Assembly: GCF_013374995.1 (NCBI RefSeq)
Contig: NZ_CP056030.1
Location: forward strand, 62,001-126,000
DNA from: Pseudomonas eucalypticola
GTDB taxonomy: Bacteria > Pseudomonadota > Gammaproteobacteria > Pseudomonadales > Pseudomonadaceae
Direction of reading: 5' to 3'
Length of the DNA: 64,000 nt
The notes beneath the pieces are model-generated. The model did no database searches. It was not told the DNA's origin and was given only the letters and a program-made list of their open reading frames with translations. This document shows positions 1-8,814 of the stretch, in pieces. Made by a program: the position numbers and the translations under genes. Each line of letters starts with the position of its first letter. The first letter of the stretch is position 1.

Positions 1-336
1 CACATGTATGACGAAACCCTGGGCAAGCTGCATTTCTGGCTGTCGTTCATCGGCATGAACATGGCCTTCTTCCCGATGCATTTCGTCGGGTTGGCGGGGA
101 TGCCGCGGCGGGTGCCGGACTACAACCTGCAATTCGCCAACTTCAACATGGTGTCGTCCATCGGCGCGTTCACCTTTGGCGCCACGCAGATTTTCTTCCT
201 GTTCATCGTCATCAAGACCATCCGCGGCGGCCCCCCTGCCCCGGCCAAACCCTGGGATGGCGCCGAAGGGCTGGAATGGACCATTCCTTCGCCCGCGCCC
301 TACCACACCTTCACCACGCCACCGGAGGTCGAATGA
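1..336 (+). CDS. ctaD: cytochrome c oxidase subunit I, 3' end (partial)
   Basis: This is the last 111 codons of the catalytic subunit of an aa3-type cytochrome c oxidase, the inner-membrane terminal oxidase that reduces O2 and pumps protons. The visible part holds the last two transmembrane helices, with the family motif FVGLAGMPRRVPDY at about residues 28-41 of the fragment, followed by a hydrophilic tail rich in Pro. The 5' part, with the heme and CuB histidines, lies outside the window. The stop codon overlaps the start of ctaG by four bases (ATGA), which suggests translational coupling within the oxidase operon. Identification is firm. Confidence 0.95.
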   Translation, partial: HMYDETLGKLHFWLSFIGMNMAFFPMHFVGLAGMPRRVPDYNLQFANFNMVSSIGAFTFGATQIFFLFIVIKTIRGGPPAPAKPWDGAEGLEWTIPSPAPYHTFTTPPEVE

Positions 337-878
337 GCCGCCTGGCCCCCAACCGCCGGCTGGTGACGCGGTTGCTGCTGATCGTGGCGGTGATGTTTGC
401 TTTCGGCTTTGCCCTGGTGCCCTTGTATGACGTGATGTGCAAGGCGTTCGGTATCAACGGCAAGACCGCCGGCCAGTACGAGGGCAGCCAGGTGGTCGAC
501 CCCAGCCGCGACGTTCGGGTGCAGTTCCTGCCCACCAACAATGCCGACATGGTCTGGGACTTCTATTCCAAAGCACCTGAAGTGACGGTGCACCCGGGTG
601 CCGTGACCGAGATGATCTTTGTCGCACGCAACCCGACGGACCACGCCATGAGCGCCCAGGCGGTACCCAGCATCGCGCCATCCGAGGCCGCGGCGTACTT
701 CCACAAGACCGAATGCTTCTGTTTCACCCAGCAAGTACTGGACCCCGGCGAGCGCATCGAAATGCCCGTGCGCTTCATTGTCGACCGCGACCTGCCCAAG
801 GACATCAAGCACCTGACGCTGGCCTACACGCTCTTCGACATCACTGCCCGACACCCGCCGATCAAGACCGGCAGCTAG
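333..878 (+). CDS. ctaG: cytochrome c oxidase assembly protein CtaG/Cox11
   Basis: Copper chaperone that delivers copper to the CuB site of subunit I. The 181-residue protein has one N-terminal membrane anchor (about residues 12-31) followed by a periplasmic beta domain. The copper-binding Cys-Phe-Cys pair is at residues 128-130, inside the family motif ECFCFTQQ, and a conserved Cys is at residue 36 after the helix. I chose the ATG that overlaps the ctaD stop because it begins the short basic N-terminus typical of Cox11 (MSRLAPNRRL). It lies between ctaD and coxIII, the usual order in Pseudomonas. Confidence 0.95.
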   Translation: MSRLAPNRRLVTRLLLIVAVMFAFGFALVPLYDVMCKAFGINGKTAGQYEGSQVVDPSRDVRVQFLPTNNADMVWDFYSKAPEVTVHPGAVTEMIFVARNPTDHAMSAQAVPSIAPSEAAAYFHKTECFCFTQQVLDPGERIEMPVRFIVDRDLPKDIKHLTLAYTLFDITARHPPIKTGS

Positions 879-914
879 GCGCAGGGTTTTGCCGCAACAA
901 CGGAGAACAACAAC

Positions 915-1801
915 ATGGCAACCCACCAGCATTATTACGTTCCGGCGCAGAGCAAATGGCCGATCATCGCCACCTTGGGCCTATTCACCACGGTGTTCGG
1001 CCTGGGCACCTGGTTCAATGACCTGAAGGCCGCGCAGGCTCATTCCCACGGGCCACTGATATTTTTCGCGGGCGCGTTGATCATCGCCTTCATGATGTTC
1101 GGCTGGTTCGGCGCGGTTATCAAGGAAAGCCGGGCGGGGCTCTACAGCCCCCAGCTGGACCGGTCCTTTCGCTGGGGCATGTCGTGGTTCATTTTTTCCG
1201 AGGTGATGTTCTTCGTCGCCTTCTTCGGCGCGCTGTTCTATGTGCGCAATGTGGCCGGCCCGGCCCTGGGGGCGAAGGGCCAAAAGGGATCGCCCATATG
1301 CTGTGGCCCAACTTCCAGTTCGCCTGGCCGCTGCTGCACACCCCCGACCCCAAGCTGTTCCCGCCGCCCAGGGGGGTGATCGACCCCTGGCACCTGCCGT
1401 TGATCAACACGGTGCTGCTGGTCAGCTCCAGCGTCACCATCACCATCGCCCACCACGCGCTCAAGCGCGGCCATCGCGGGCCACTGAAACTGTGGCTGGC
1501 GCTGACGATTCTGCTCGGGCTCAGCTTTCTGTTCCTGCAGGCGCACGAATATGTCGAGGCCTATGAAGAGTTGGGGCTGACCTTGGGCTCGGGTATCTAC
1601 GGCGCGACCTTCTTCATGCTCACGGGCTTCCACGGCGCGCACGTGACAATGGGCACCTTGATTCTCGCGGTGATACTGGTCCGCATCCTGCGCGGCCATT
1701 TCGATGCCGATCACCAGTTCGGGTTCGAAGCGGCCAGTTGGTATTGGCACTTCGTGGACGTGGTGTGGGTGGGGCTGTTCATCTTTGTTTACGTACTGTG
1801 A
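915..1801 (+). pseudogene. coxC: cytochrome c oxidase subunit III gene, broken by a one-base frameshift
   Basis: Subunit III of the aa3 oxidase, a multi-helix membrane protein that stabilises the catalytic core. The reading frame starts normally (MATHQHYYVPAQSKW) and encodes helices I-III up to about residue 118. It then continues in the -1 frame from about base 1268 to the stop at 1801. The downstream frame gives perfect family sequence (GGEGPKGIAHMLWPN, then FHGAHVTMGT and ASWYWHFVDVVWVG). The junction is a run of five G at 1268-1272; one more G would restore ...Leu-Gly-Gly-Glu-Gly-Pro... in a single 295-residue protein. This is either a homopolymer sequencing error or a real recent inactivation. 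A ribosome-binding site (GGAGAA) precedes the ATG. Confidence 0.9.
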
Positions 1802-2005
1802 TCACCACGGGGCACGGGACGTCAACTGGCCGCTGTAGAACCCCCAAGCCACCAAGCCCAGGGTCAGGGCGGCGAGGATGACGCGCACGGTCAGGGCTTT
1901 CACCAGGCGGTCGGAGCGACCGTCGTCCTTGACCAGGAAGAACAAACCGCTGAACAGGCTGGCCACCGTTGCCAGCAACATCAGCACGATCGCGGCTTTG
2001 AGCAT
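1802..2005 (-). CDS. DUF2909 twin-transmembrane small protein
   Basis: A 67-residue protein with two predicted transmembrane helices (about residues 3-22 and 40-60) around a short charged loop (KDDGRSDRLVKAL). It matches the DUF2909 twin-helix family that is regularly embedded, in reverse orientation, between coxIII and SURF1 in Pseudomonas oxidase clusters. Its function is unknown; the position suggests a role in oxidase assembly or stability, which is inference. The internal ATG was chosen because the ten codons before it read as non-conserved leader. Its stop abuts the coxIII stop directly, so the two genes converge with no gap. Confidence 0.8.
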   Translation of the reverse strand: MLKAAIVLMLLATVASLFSGLFFLVKDDGRSDRLVKALTVRVILAALTLGLVAWGFYSGQLTSRAPW

Positions 2006-2029
2006 GGCAGGACTCCAAGGGGGCAAGCG

Positions 2030-2785
2030 ATGCAAGCAAGTATAGCGAGGCGTTTTCGCCCAGGGCTGCTGCCCACGCTGGTGGTGCTGGCATTGCTACC
2101 GGTGCTGGTGAGCCTGGGGTTCTGGCAATTGGGGCGGGCTGAGGAAAAACGTCAGCTGCTGGCCCTTGATGCGCAGCACCGCATGGCCCAGCCGATACCC
2201 AGCACCCAGCTGGACGGGCTGCAGGCCCCGGCTTTTCGACGGATACGGCTGCATGGTCAGTTCGACCCTGATCACAGCCTGATCCTCGACAATCGCCAGC
2301 GTGAAGGCCATGTAGGCGTGGAGTTGGTGCAACCGTTCCGTGACCAGGCCAGCGGCCAATGGCTGCTGGTCAACCGCGGCTGGCTGCCTTGGCAAGACCG
2401 GCGCACGCCGCCTCATTTCGACACACCCGGGCAGGCCCTCGACCTGGTCGCCTGGGTGTATGTGCCGCCAGGCGCGACCTATCAGTTGAGCGCCGACCCG
2501 GCGGGCCAGCCATGGCCCCGGTTGGTCACGGCGTTGGACCCGGGTGCGCTGTGGGGGGAGTTAGGCCGCCAGGGTTACGGCCATGAGTTGCGCCTGGACC
2601 CGGGCCCCGCAGCGTATCAGCTGGGTTGGCCAGTGGTCTCCATGGGCCCGGAAAAGCATGTGGGCTATGCCGTGCAGTGGTTCGCCATGAGCCTGACGCT
2701 GGTGGGCCTGTACCTGTACCTAGGCTTGCACGACAAGAAGGAGAAGCCCCATGGGAGCGGCCATGAATCCACCCGCCCGGTCTGA
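2030..2785 (+). CDS. SURF1 family cytochrome oxidase assembly protein
   Basis: Assembly factor linked to heme a insertion into subunit I. The 251-residue protein has the SURF1 topology: an N-terminal helix (about residues 12-31), a long periplasmic loop, and a C-terminal helix near residues 213-232. The family motif LGFWQLGRAEEK follows the first helix, DNRQREGHVGVE and LLVNRGWLP lie in the loop, and HVGYAVQWFAM marks the second helix. It overlaps the next gene by 35 bases, which suggests coupled translation. Confidence 0.93.
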   Translation: MQASIARRFRPGLLPTLVVLALLPVLVSLGFWQLGRAEEKRQLLALDAQHRMAQPIPSTQLDGLQAPAFRRIRLHGQFDPDHSLILDNRQREGHVGVELVQPFRDQASGQWLLVNRGWLPWQDRRTPPHFDTPGQALDLVAWVYVPPGATYQLSADPAGQPWPRLVTALDPGALWGELGRQGYGHELRLDPGPAAYQLGWPVVSMGPEKHVGYAVQWFAMSLTLVGLYLYLGLHDKKEKPHGSGHESTRPV

Positions 2786-3341
2786 CATGCCGGCACCTGC
2801 CCGGCGGCGCGGGCGCTTGCAATTGCTGTTGATCCTCCTGGTGACGGTGGGGCCCATGGTGCTCGCTACCTTCATGTACAAACTCCACTTCTGGGTGCCA
2901 GAGGGACGCAGCTATCACGGTGAACTGATCGCCAACGGCCAGACCCGCGCCGACCTGGGCGTACAGGCCGACGAAACCCGCTGGCAAATGCTGGTGACCA
3001 CCCCCGGCGAATGCGCCGCCGACTGCCAGCAACTGGTGTATCTGGCCCGGCAAATCCAGATCGGCCTGGGCCGTGACGCTTCCCGGGCCAGCCACGCCCT
3101 GGCCGCGCCACAACCGCAGAGTGCCGACTATGAAGCGCGTCTGGCCCATGAATACCCGCGCTTGCAGCGCTACCCGCTGGTGCTGGGCAAATACGCGCCG
3201 CTGGTCGAGGGCGAACCGGGGCCGCACCTGTGGATCATCGACCCCCACGGCAACCTGGTGCTGCGCTACGGCCCCCAGGTCAACGGCAAGGATTTGCTCA
3301 ACGACCTTCGGCAACTGCTGAAGCTCTCCAACATCGGGTAG
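2751..3341 (+). CDS. membrane-anchored protein of the cytochrome oxidase cluster
   Basis: A 196-residue protein with a basic N-terminus, one transmembrane helix at about residues 23-42, and a periplasmic domain. It contains a TTPGECAADCQQLVYLARQ segment (two Cys, C-x3-C) that resembles the thioredoxin-like CxxxC region of Sco proteins, and a LWIIDPHGNLVLRYG strand typical of that fold. It is conserved between SURF1 and ctaA in Pseudomonas. A role in copper or redox handling during oxidase assembly is an inference from fold and context. The start at 2751 has a strong ribosome-binding site (AAGGAG); a second ATG lies 12 bases downstream. Confidence 0.8.
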   Translation: MGAAMNPPARSDMPAPARRRGRLQLLLILLVTVGPMVLATFMYKLHFWVPEGRSYHGELIANGQTRADLGVQADETRWQMLVTTPGECAADCQQLVYLARQIQIGLGRDASRASHALAAPQPQSADYEARLAHEYPRLQRYPLVLGKYAPLVEGEPGPHLWIIDPHGNLVLRYGPQVNGKDLLNDLRQLLKLSNIG

Positions 3342-3354
3342 GAGCCGCCTCACC

Positions 3355-4404
3355 ATGGCCAAACCTGGATACCGCCTTGCGTTACTGGCCACCGTGCTCG
3401 CCCTGCTGGTGGTGTTGCTCGGTGCCTACACCCGCCTCACCCATGCCGGCCTTGGCTGCCCCGACTGGCCTGGTTGTTACGGCTTCATCGCCGTGCCCAG
3501 TTCCGAGGCGCAACTGGCCCACGCCCAGGCGCATTTTCCCGAACACCCCGTGGAGGCCCAGAAGGGCTGGAGCGAGATGGTCCACCGGTACTGCGCTGGC
3601 AGCCTGGCGCTGCTGGTGGGCTTGCTGGCCATCCAGGCGTGGCGTTACCACGGGCGTGACGGACAGCCCTTCAGGCTGGTGCTGATGCTACTGGGCGTGA
3701 TCGTCGCCCAGGCAGCCTTTGGCATGTGGACCGTGACGCTAAAGCTGTGGCCCCAGGTGGTCACCACTCACCTGTTGGGTGGCTTCACCACCTTGAGCCT
3801 CTTGATGCTGTTGAGCCTGCGGTTGTCCGGTGCATGGGCGCGGTTGCCTGGTGTATCGCCGAGGTTGCGCCGCTGGGCGCTGTTGAGCCTGGCGCTGGTG
3901 ATCGGCCAGATTGCCTTGGGCGGTTGGGTCAGCTCCAATTACGCCGCCATGGCCTGTACCGATTTTCCCCTGTGCCAGGGCCAATGGTTGCCTGACGCGG
4001 ATTTTGCCAACGCCTTCCACCTGGCCCAGCACATTGGCCCCAACTACCTGGGGGGGCACCTGGACAGTGAAGCCCGCACGGCCATTCACCTGGCCCACCG
4101 CGCCGGCGCCTGCGCACTGAGCCTGGTGCTGCTTGCCCTGGCGTGGCAACTGCGCGCCGAGGGGCTGGGCCGGCTGGCCCTGGCCGTGGTGGCGGCACTC
4201 GGCCTGCAGGTGCTGCTGGGTATCAGCAATGTGGTGTTGCACCTTCCGCTGGTCGTAGCGGTGGCTCATAACGCAGGCGGGGCCATACTGTTAATGACCC
4301 TGGTTGGGGTCAACTACCGCTTGCGCGGCGTGCCCGGCTTCGGTGCAGTGGCTGCGCGCCTTACATGGCGCCCGCATCTGCCGGTGCTCGGGTCGGGCAA
4401 ATGA
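3355..4404 (+). CDS. ctaA: heme A synthase (COX15/CtaA family)
   Basis: Inner-membrane enzyme that oxidises heme O to heme A for the aa3 oxidase. The 349-residue protein has about eight transmembrane helices in two four-helix halves. Family motifs are visible: [21 protein letters not shown] after helix I (split Cys pair), EMVHRYCAG, and in the second half [19 protein letters not shown] with a further [10 protein letters not shown]. The conserved histidines of the heme pockets are in EMVHRY, TTHLLGG, HLAHR and VAHNAGG. It follows the preceding gene by 13 bases and precedes ctaB by 16, consistent with one operon. Confidence 0.94.
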   Translation: MAKPGYRLALLATVLALLVVLLGAYTRLTHAGLGCPDWPGCYGFIAVPSSEAQLAHAQAHFPEHPVEAQKGWSEMVHRYCAGSLALLVGLLAIQAWRYHGRDGQPFRLVLMLLGVIVAQAAFGMWTVTLKLWPQVVTTHLLGGFTTLSLLMLLSLRLSGAWARLPGVSPRLRRWALLSLALVIGQIALGGWVSSNYAAMACTDFPLCQGQWLPDADFANAFHLAQHIGPNYLGGHLDSEARTAIHLAHRAGACALSLVLLALAWQLRAEGLGRLALAVVAALGLQVLLGISNVVLHLPLVVAVAHNAGGAILLMTLVGVNYRLRGVPGFGAVAARLTWRPHLPVLGSGK

Positions 4405-4420
4405 ACACAAGGAGAGCGTA

Positions 4421-5317
4421 ATGACGACGGCAACGGGCGACCATGCCCAGGCCGGCTGGCGTGACTACCTGGAGCTGACCAAGCCCAAGGTCGTGGTGCT
4501 GATGCTGATGACGTCCCTGGTGGGCATGTTCCTGGCCACCCGTGCGGGCGTTCCGTGGACCGTGCTGGTGTTTGGCAACCTGGGCATCGCCCTGTGCGCC
4601 GGTGGCGCCGCGGTCATCAACCATGTCGTCGACCGGCGCATCGACGCGCTGATGGCCCGCACCCACAAGCGGCCCGTGGCCGAGGGCCGGGTGGGGCCAG
4701 CGGCGGCGCTGGCCTTCGCCGCCGTGCTGGCGGTAGGCGGCATGGTCATCCTGCTGGTGTTCACCAACCCGCTGTGTGCCTGGCTGACCCTGGCCTCGCT
4801 ATTGGGCTATGCGGTGATCTACACCGGTTTCCTCAAGCGTGCCACACCGCAGAACATCGTCATTGGCGGCCTGGCCGGCGCCGCGCCACCACTGCTCGGC
4901 TGGGTGGCCGTTACTGGCCACATGGGCCCGGAGCCCTTGTTGCTGGTGCTGATCATTTTCGCCTGGACCCCGCCGCATTTCTGGGCCCTGGCCATCCATC
5001 GGCGGGAAGAGTACGCCCGCGCTGAAATTCCCATGCTGCCGGTCACGCACGGTGTGTACTACACCAAGGTGCATATCCTGCTGTACACCGGCATCATGCT
5101 GGTGGCCACGTTGCTGCCCTACCTGATCCGCATGAGCGGCCTGCTCTACCTGGTATGCGCCCTGGCGCTGGGCGCGCGCTTCCTGCAATGGGCCGTGGTG
5201 TTGTACCGTGGCAGCCATCCGCATGCGGCCATGAGCCTGTTCAAGTACTCCATCTGGTACCTGTTGCTGCTGTTCGTCGCCCTGCTTGTCGACCACTACC
5301 TGCTGCTGAGCCTATGA
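4421..5317 (+). CDS. ctaB: protoheme IX farnesyltransferase (heme O synthase)
   Basis: UbiA-superfamily membrane enzyme that farnesylates heme B to heme O, the substrate of CtaA. The protein has 298 residues and about nine helices. The prenyl-diphosphate/Mg-binding motif is N67-H-V-V-D71-R-R-I-D75 followed by RTHKRP, and the second conserved motif [12 protein letters not shown] lies near residue 140. I used the ATG at 4421, preceded by AAGGAG, rather than an upstream in-frame start whose 39 codons overlap ctaA and look non-native. The stop overlaps the sco start (ATGA). Confidence 0.95.
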   Translation: MTTATGDHAQAGWRDYLELTKPKVVVLMLMTSLVGMFLATRAGVPWTVLVFGNLGIALCAGGAAVINHVVDRRIDALMARTHKRPVAEGRVGPAAALAFAAVLAVGGMVILLVFTNPLCAWLTLASLLGYAVIYTGFLKRATPQNIVIGGLAGAAPPLLGWVAVTGHMGPEPLLLVLIIFAWTPPHFWALAIHRREEYARAEIPMLPVTHGVYYTKVHILLYTGIMLVATLLPYLIRMSGLLYLVCALALGARFLQWAVVLYRGSHPHAAMSLFKYSIWYLLLLFVALLVDHYLLLSL

Positions 5318-5946
5318 CCCGCGTACAGAAAACTGTCTTCATCCTGGCTGCCGTCGTCGCGGTGATCATCGGCCTGACCGTGCACCGCGTGCTGCAGGAC
5401 AACCGCGAAGGCGTCAACACTGCCTTCATCGACGCCGGCATCATCCTGCTGCCCGAACACCGCAGCGTCCCCGCGGTGACGATGACCGACCAGGACGGCA
5501 AGCCCGTGCAGCTGGACGAACTGAAGGGCAAGTGGTCGGTGCTCTTCTTCGGTTACACCTTTTGCCCGGACATTTGCCCCACCACCCTGGCGCAATTGCG
5601 CCAGGTCAAAAGCGAACTGGCCCCGGCAGTAGCGGCGCGCTTGCAGGTGGTGCTGGTCAGCGTCGACCCGAACCGGGACACGCCGCAGCAGTTGAAGCAG
5701 TACCTGGGTTATTTCGACAAGGAATTTCGTGGTTTCACCGGCGATGGTGACAGCCTGCAGAAACTGGCCAATGGCTTGAGCATGCCCTATATCCCAGCGG
5801 ACACCAGCCAGCCGAACTACATCGTGCAGCACAGTGGCAACCTGGCGTTGCTGGGGCCGGATGGTACGCAGAGAGGTTTTGTGCGGGCGCCCCTGAACGG
5901 GCAGAAACTGGTGGCGCAGTTGCCTGCGCTGGTGCAGCGCGATTGA
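5314..5946 (+). CDS. SCO1/SenC family copper chaperone
   Basis: Periplasmic, membrane-anchored thioredoxin-fold protein that delivers copper to the CuA site of subunit II. The 210-residue product has an N-terminal helix (residues 7-22), the copper motif C84-P-D-I-C88 within [12 protein letters not shown], and the third ligand His173 in [15 protein letters not shown] is another family signature. The start is fixed by the four-base overlap with ctaB; the longer open frame upstream is a ctaB shadow. It ends the oxidase assembly cluster. Confidence 0.95.
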   Translation: MTRVQKTVFILAAVVAVIIGLTVHRVLQDNREGVNTAFIDAGIILLPEHRSVPAVTMTDQDGKPVQLDELKGKWSVLFFGYTFCPDICPTTLAQLRQVKSELAPAVAARLQVVLVSVDPNRDTPQQLKQYLGYFDKEFRGFTGDGDSLQKLANGLSMPYIPADTSQPNYIVQHSGNLALLGPDGTQRGFVRAPLNGQKLVAQLPALVQRD

Positions 5947-5972
5947 CTGCAGCGCCTTTGACGCGGCCTGGC

Positions 5973-6004
5973 GGCCGCTGCTACGGAGAGTTGTAGCAGT
6001 GGCC
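5973..6004. repeat. long inverted repeat between sco and metQ
   Basis: Arms 5973-5984 and 5993-6004 are 12 bases long and pair with a single G-U wobble around an 8-base loop. The hairpin lies in the 75-base gap between two convergent genes and probably stops transcription from both sides, although no T tract follows it on either strand. Confidence 0.5.
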
Positions 6005-6021
6005 GGAGGCGGCGTCGGAGG

Positions 6022-6798
6022 TCAGAACGCAGGCAGGATGGCGCCCTTGTATTTGTCCTGGATGAACGCCTTCACCTCGGGGCTATGCAGCGCCGCCGCC
6101 AGTTTCTGCATGGCTGGCGAGTCCTTGTTGTCCGGGCGCGCTACGAGGATGTTCACGTAAGGCGAGTCATTGCCTTCAATCGCCAGGGCGTCCTTGGACG
6201 GGTCCAGCTTGGCTTCCAGCGCATAGTTGGTGTTGATCAGCGCCAGGTCGACCTGGGTCAGCACGCGGGGCAGGGTGGCGGCTTCCAGTTCGCGGATTTT
6301 CAGGTCTTTGCTGTTCTCGACGATGTCCTTGGGCGTGGACAGGATGTCATTGGCGTCCTTGAGCTTGATCAGGCCGACCTTTTGCAGCAGCAACAGTGCG
6401 CGGCCGCCGTTGGTCGCGTCGTTGGGGATGACAACGTTGGCACCACCCGGAATGTCGGCGAGGCTCTTCCACTTGCTCGAGTAGGCGCCAAGCGGCTCCA
6501 GGTGCACGCCGGTCACGGCCACCAGGTTGGTGCCCTTGCCCTTGTTGAACTCATCCAGGTACGGCTGGTGCTGAAAGAAGTTGGCGTCCAGGCGCTTCTC
6601 GGCTACCTGCACGTTGGGTTGGATGTAGTCGGTGAATACCTTCACGTTCAGGTCCACGCCTTCCTTGGCCAACTGCGGCTTCACGAATTCGAGGATTTCT
6701 GCGTGCGGCACGGCGGTGGCGGCCACGGTCAGGGTGTCGTTGGCGTGGGCCGACAGGGCGGCCACGGCGGCGAAGGCCGCCAGCAGTCTTTTCATCAT
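6022..6798 (-). CDS. metQ: methionine ABC transporter substrate-binding protein
   Basis: Periplasmic D/L-methionine-binding component of the MetNIQ importer (NlpA family). The 258-residue protein starts with a signal peptide (MMKRLLAAFAAVAALSAHA) and keeps family motifs such as ATAVPHAEILEF, FTDYIQPN, RLDANFFQHQPYLD and NDATNGGRALLLLQK. There is no cysteine at the cleavage site, so it is probably a soluble periplasmic protein rather than the lipoprotein found in E. coli. Two ATG codons are adjacent; AAGGAG lies 5 bases upstream of the first. It is the last gene of the metN-metI-metQ operon. Confidence 0.92.
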   Translation of the reverse strand: MMKRLLAAFAAVAALSAHANDTLTVAATAVPHAEILEFVKPQLAKEGVDLNVKVFTDYIQPNVQVAEKRLDANFFQHQPYLDEFNKGKGTNLVAVTGVHLEPLGAYSSKWKSLADIPGGANVVIPNDATNGGRALLLLQKVGLIKLKDANDILSTPKDIVENSKDLKIRELEAATLPRVLTQVDLALINTNYALEAKLDPSKDALAIEGNDSPYVNILVARPDNKDSPAMQKLAAALHSPEVKAFIQDKYKGAILPAF

Positions 6799-6869
6799 GA
6801 GCTCCTTGTAGGGGCCCGGCGGGCCCCGGTGCCGTGGCGTTGCCGCGGCTTTTCAATCTGTATAGAGGG

Positions 6870-7541
6870 TTACTTGCGGGAGAAGTGCACTACCAGCTTG
6901 TCGCCGATGGTTTGCAGCACTTGAACCAGCACCACCAGGATTACCACGGTGACGATCATCACATCGGTCTGGAAACGCTGGTAGCCGAAACGGATCGCCA
7001 GGTCACCCAGGCCGCCAGCGCCGACCACGCCAGCCATGGCCGTGTAGGACACCAGTGTAATCGCTGTGACAGTAATCGCCGCGATGATGCCCGGCAGGGC
7101 TTCGGGCAGCAGGGCGTTCATGATGATCTGCCGTGGGGTGGCGCCCATGGACTGGGTGGCCTCGATGATGCCGCGGTCCACCTCGCGCAGGGCGGTTTCC
7201 ACCAGGCGGGCGAAGAACGGCGTGGTCCCGATGACCAGGGGTGGAATGGCACCGGCCACACCGAGCGAGGTACCGGTGATCAGTACGGTGACCGGAATCA
7301 GCACGATCAGCAAAATGATGAACGGCAGCGAGCGCAGCACGTTCACGCAGAACGCCAGCAGCGCATACAGGCCCTTGTTCTCGAACAGTTGGCGCGGGCC
7401 GCAGATGAACAGCAGCACGCCCAGTGGCAGGCCCAGCAGCACGGTGAAGATCAGCGAAGCGCCGAGCATGACCATGGTGTCGTTGGTGGCTTCGAGAATC
7501 TCGGACCAGTCGACGTTGGCGAAGTAGTTGAGGAAGTCCAT
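6870..7541 (-). CDS. metI: methionine ABC transporter permease
   Basis: Inner-membrane permease of the methionine importer. The 223-residue protein has five predicted helices and the EAA loop that contacts the ATPase (GATPRQIIMNALLPEALPGI, about residues 130-150). Its start codon overlaps the metN stop (TGATG), so the two are translationally coupled. The 71-base gap to metQ holds no clear terminator. Confidence 0.94.
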   Translation of the reverse strand: MDFLNYFANVDWSEILEATNDTMVMLGASLIFTVLLGLPLGVLLFICGPRQLFENKGLYALLAFCVNVLRSLPFIILLIVLIPVTVLITGTSLGVAGAIPPLVIGTTPFFARLVETALREVDRGIIEATQSMGATPRQIIMNALLPEALPGIIAAITVTAITLVSYTAMAGVVGAGGLGDLAIRFGYQRFQTDVMIVTVVILVVLVQVLQTIGDKLVVHFSRK

Positions 7542-8548
7542 CAGCGCAGCACCTCCATATGAACGTCTGCAGAGGTGAAGCGGGCAAAGGCAGCGTCCAT
7601 GTCGCCACCGGTGATGGCGAGGGTCAGTTGCCCGTAAGGCGTGTCTTTGATGCGATCGATGCGGCCTGCGAGGATGCTGTAGTCCACGCCGGTCTCGCGG
7701 GCGACGGTGCCCAGCAACGGCGCGTAGGTGGACTCACCCTGGAAGGTCAGGCGCACGATGCGGCCTGGCACATGGGCAAAGTCGGCACGCTGGTCATTCT
7801 CGTCCACCTCTTCGTCTTCCTGGACAAAGCGCTTGGTGGTCGGGTGTTGCGGGTGGAGGAACACATCGGCTACCGCACCCTGCTCCACGATCACGCCAGC
7901 GTCCATCACCGCCACCTGGTCGCAGACCCGGCGGATCACGTCCATCTCGTGGGTGATCAGGACGATGGTCAGCTTCAATTCGCGGTTGATCTCGGCCAGC
8001 AGTTGCAGCACCGACGCCGTGGTCTGCGGATCGAGGGCACTGGTGGCCTCGTCGCACAGCAGCACCTTGGGGTTGGTAGACAAAGCGCGGGCGATGCCCA
8101 CGCGTTGTTTCTGGCCCCCTGACAGCTGCGCCGGATATTTCCTGGCATGGTCAGACAGGCCGACCCGCTCCAGCAGCGCAGCGACACGCTTGTTGATTTC
8201 CGCGTTGCTCAACTCACCGGCCAGGCGCAGCGGCAACGCGACGTTGTCGGCCACGGTCTTGGACGCCAGCAAATTGAAGTGCTGGAAGATCATGCCGACC
8301 TGCTGGCGGAAACGCCGCAAGCTATTGGCGTCGAACGCGGTGACGTCTTCGCCGTCGACAATGATCTTGCCGCCGCTAGGTGCCTCAAGACGGTTGATGA
8401 GGCGCAGCAGGGTGCTTTTGCCCGCACCGGAATGGCCAATCAGGCCGAATACCTGACCGTTCTCGACGCTCAGGTTGGTGGGATGCAGCGCGGGGATTTC
8501 CCTACCGTTGACGCGGTAGGTTTTATGGACATTTTGGAACTCGATCAC
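7541..8548 (-). CDS. metN: methionine ABC transporter ATP-binding protein
   Basis: ATPase of the methionine importer, 335 residues. Walker A is G38HSGAGKS45, the ABC signature LSGGQ is at 142-146, and Walker [10 protein letters not shown] at 162-170, followed by the switch His in LITHEMD. The C-terminal part (about 260-335) is the NIL regulatory domain that binds methionine and inhibits transport. It is the first gene of the operon; the 266-base gap to katE upstream contains the divergent promoters. A possible reverse-strand -10 (TATACG) lies near 8617, but I could not fix a convincing -35. Confidence 0.95.
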   Translation of the reverse strand: MIEFQNVHKTYRVNGREIPALHPTNLSVENGQVFGLIGHSGAGKSTLLRLINRLEAPSGGKIIVDGEDVTAFDANSLRRFRQQVGMIFQHFNLLASKTVADNVALPLRLAGELSNAEINKRVAALLERVGLSDHARKYPAQLSGGQKQRVGIARALSTNPKVLLCDEATSALDPQTTASVLQLLAEINRELKLTIVLITHEMDVIRRVCDQVAVMDAGVIVEQGAVADVFLHPQHPTTKRFVQEDEEVDENDQRADFAHVPGRIVRLTFQGESTYAPLLGTVARETGVDYSILAGRIDRIKDTPYGQLTLAITGGDMDAAFARFTSADVHMEVLR

Positions 8549-8720
8549 GTAGCGAACCTTGTGGGGCGCATGAAAAAGGGATCAGCGGTTAGCCGGTCGC
8601 GCATTTTAGCCTGTCCGTATAGAGAGACTTAGCATTTATTTCGTAAACATCCTTTCATTCGGCAATAAGACGATCAAAGGTCCCTAAATAAACGGAACGG
8701 CGGCATAAGGCATCAGTCAT

Positions 8721-8730
8721 TACCTAGGTA
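8721..8730. promoter_or_regulatory. 10-base palindrome upstream of katE
   Basis: TACCTAGGTA is a perfect palindrome 85 bases upstream of the katE start, in the divergent metN/katE gap. It may be an operator half-arrangement for a dimeric regulator; no cognate regulator can be named. Confidence 0.25.
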
Positions 8731-8814
8731 TCGCCATTATCCCTACCCGTGACGGGGATTTTCGCCACGCGGACCGCATGCAAAGCGCGGCTGCAGATGA
8801 GGAGTCTAGGACAG

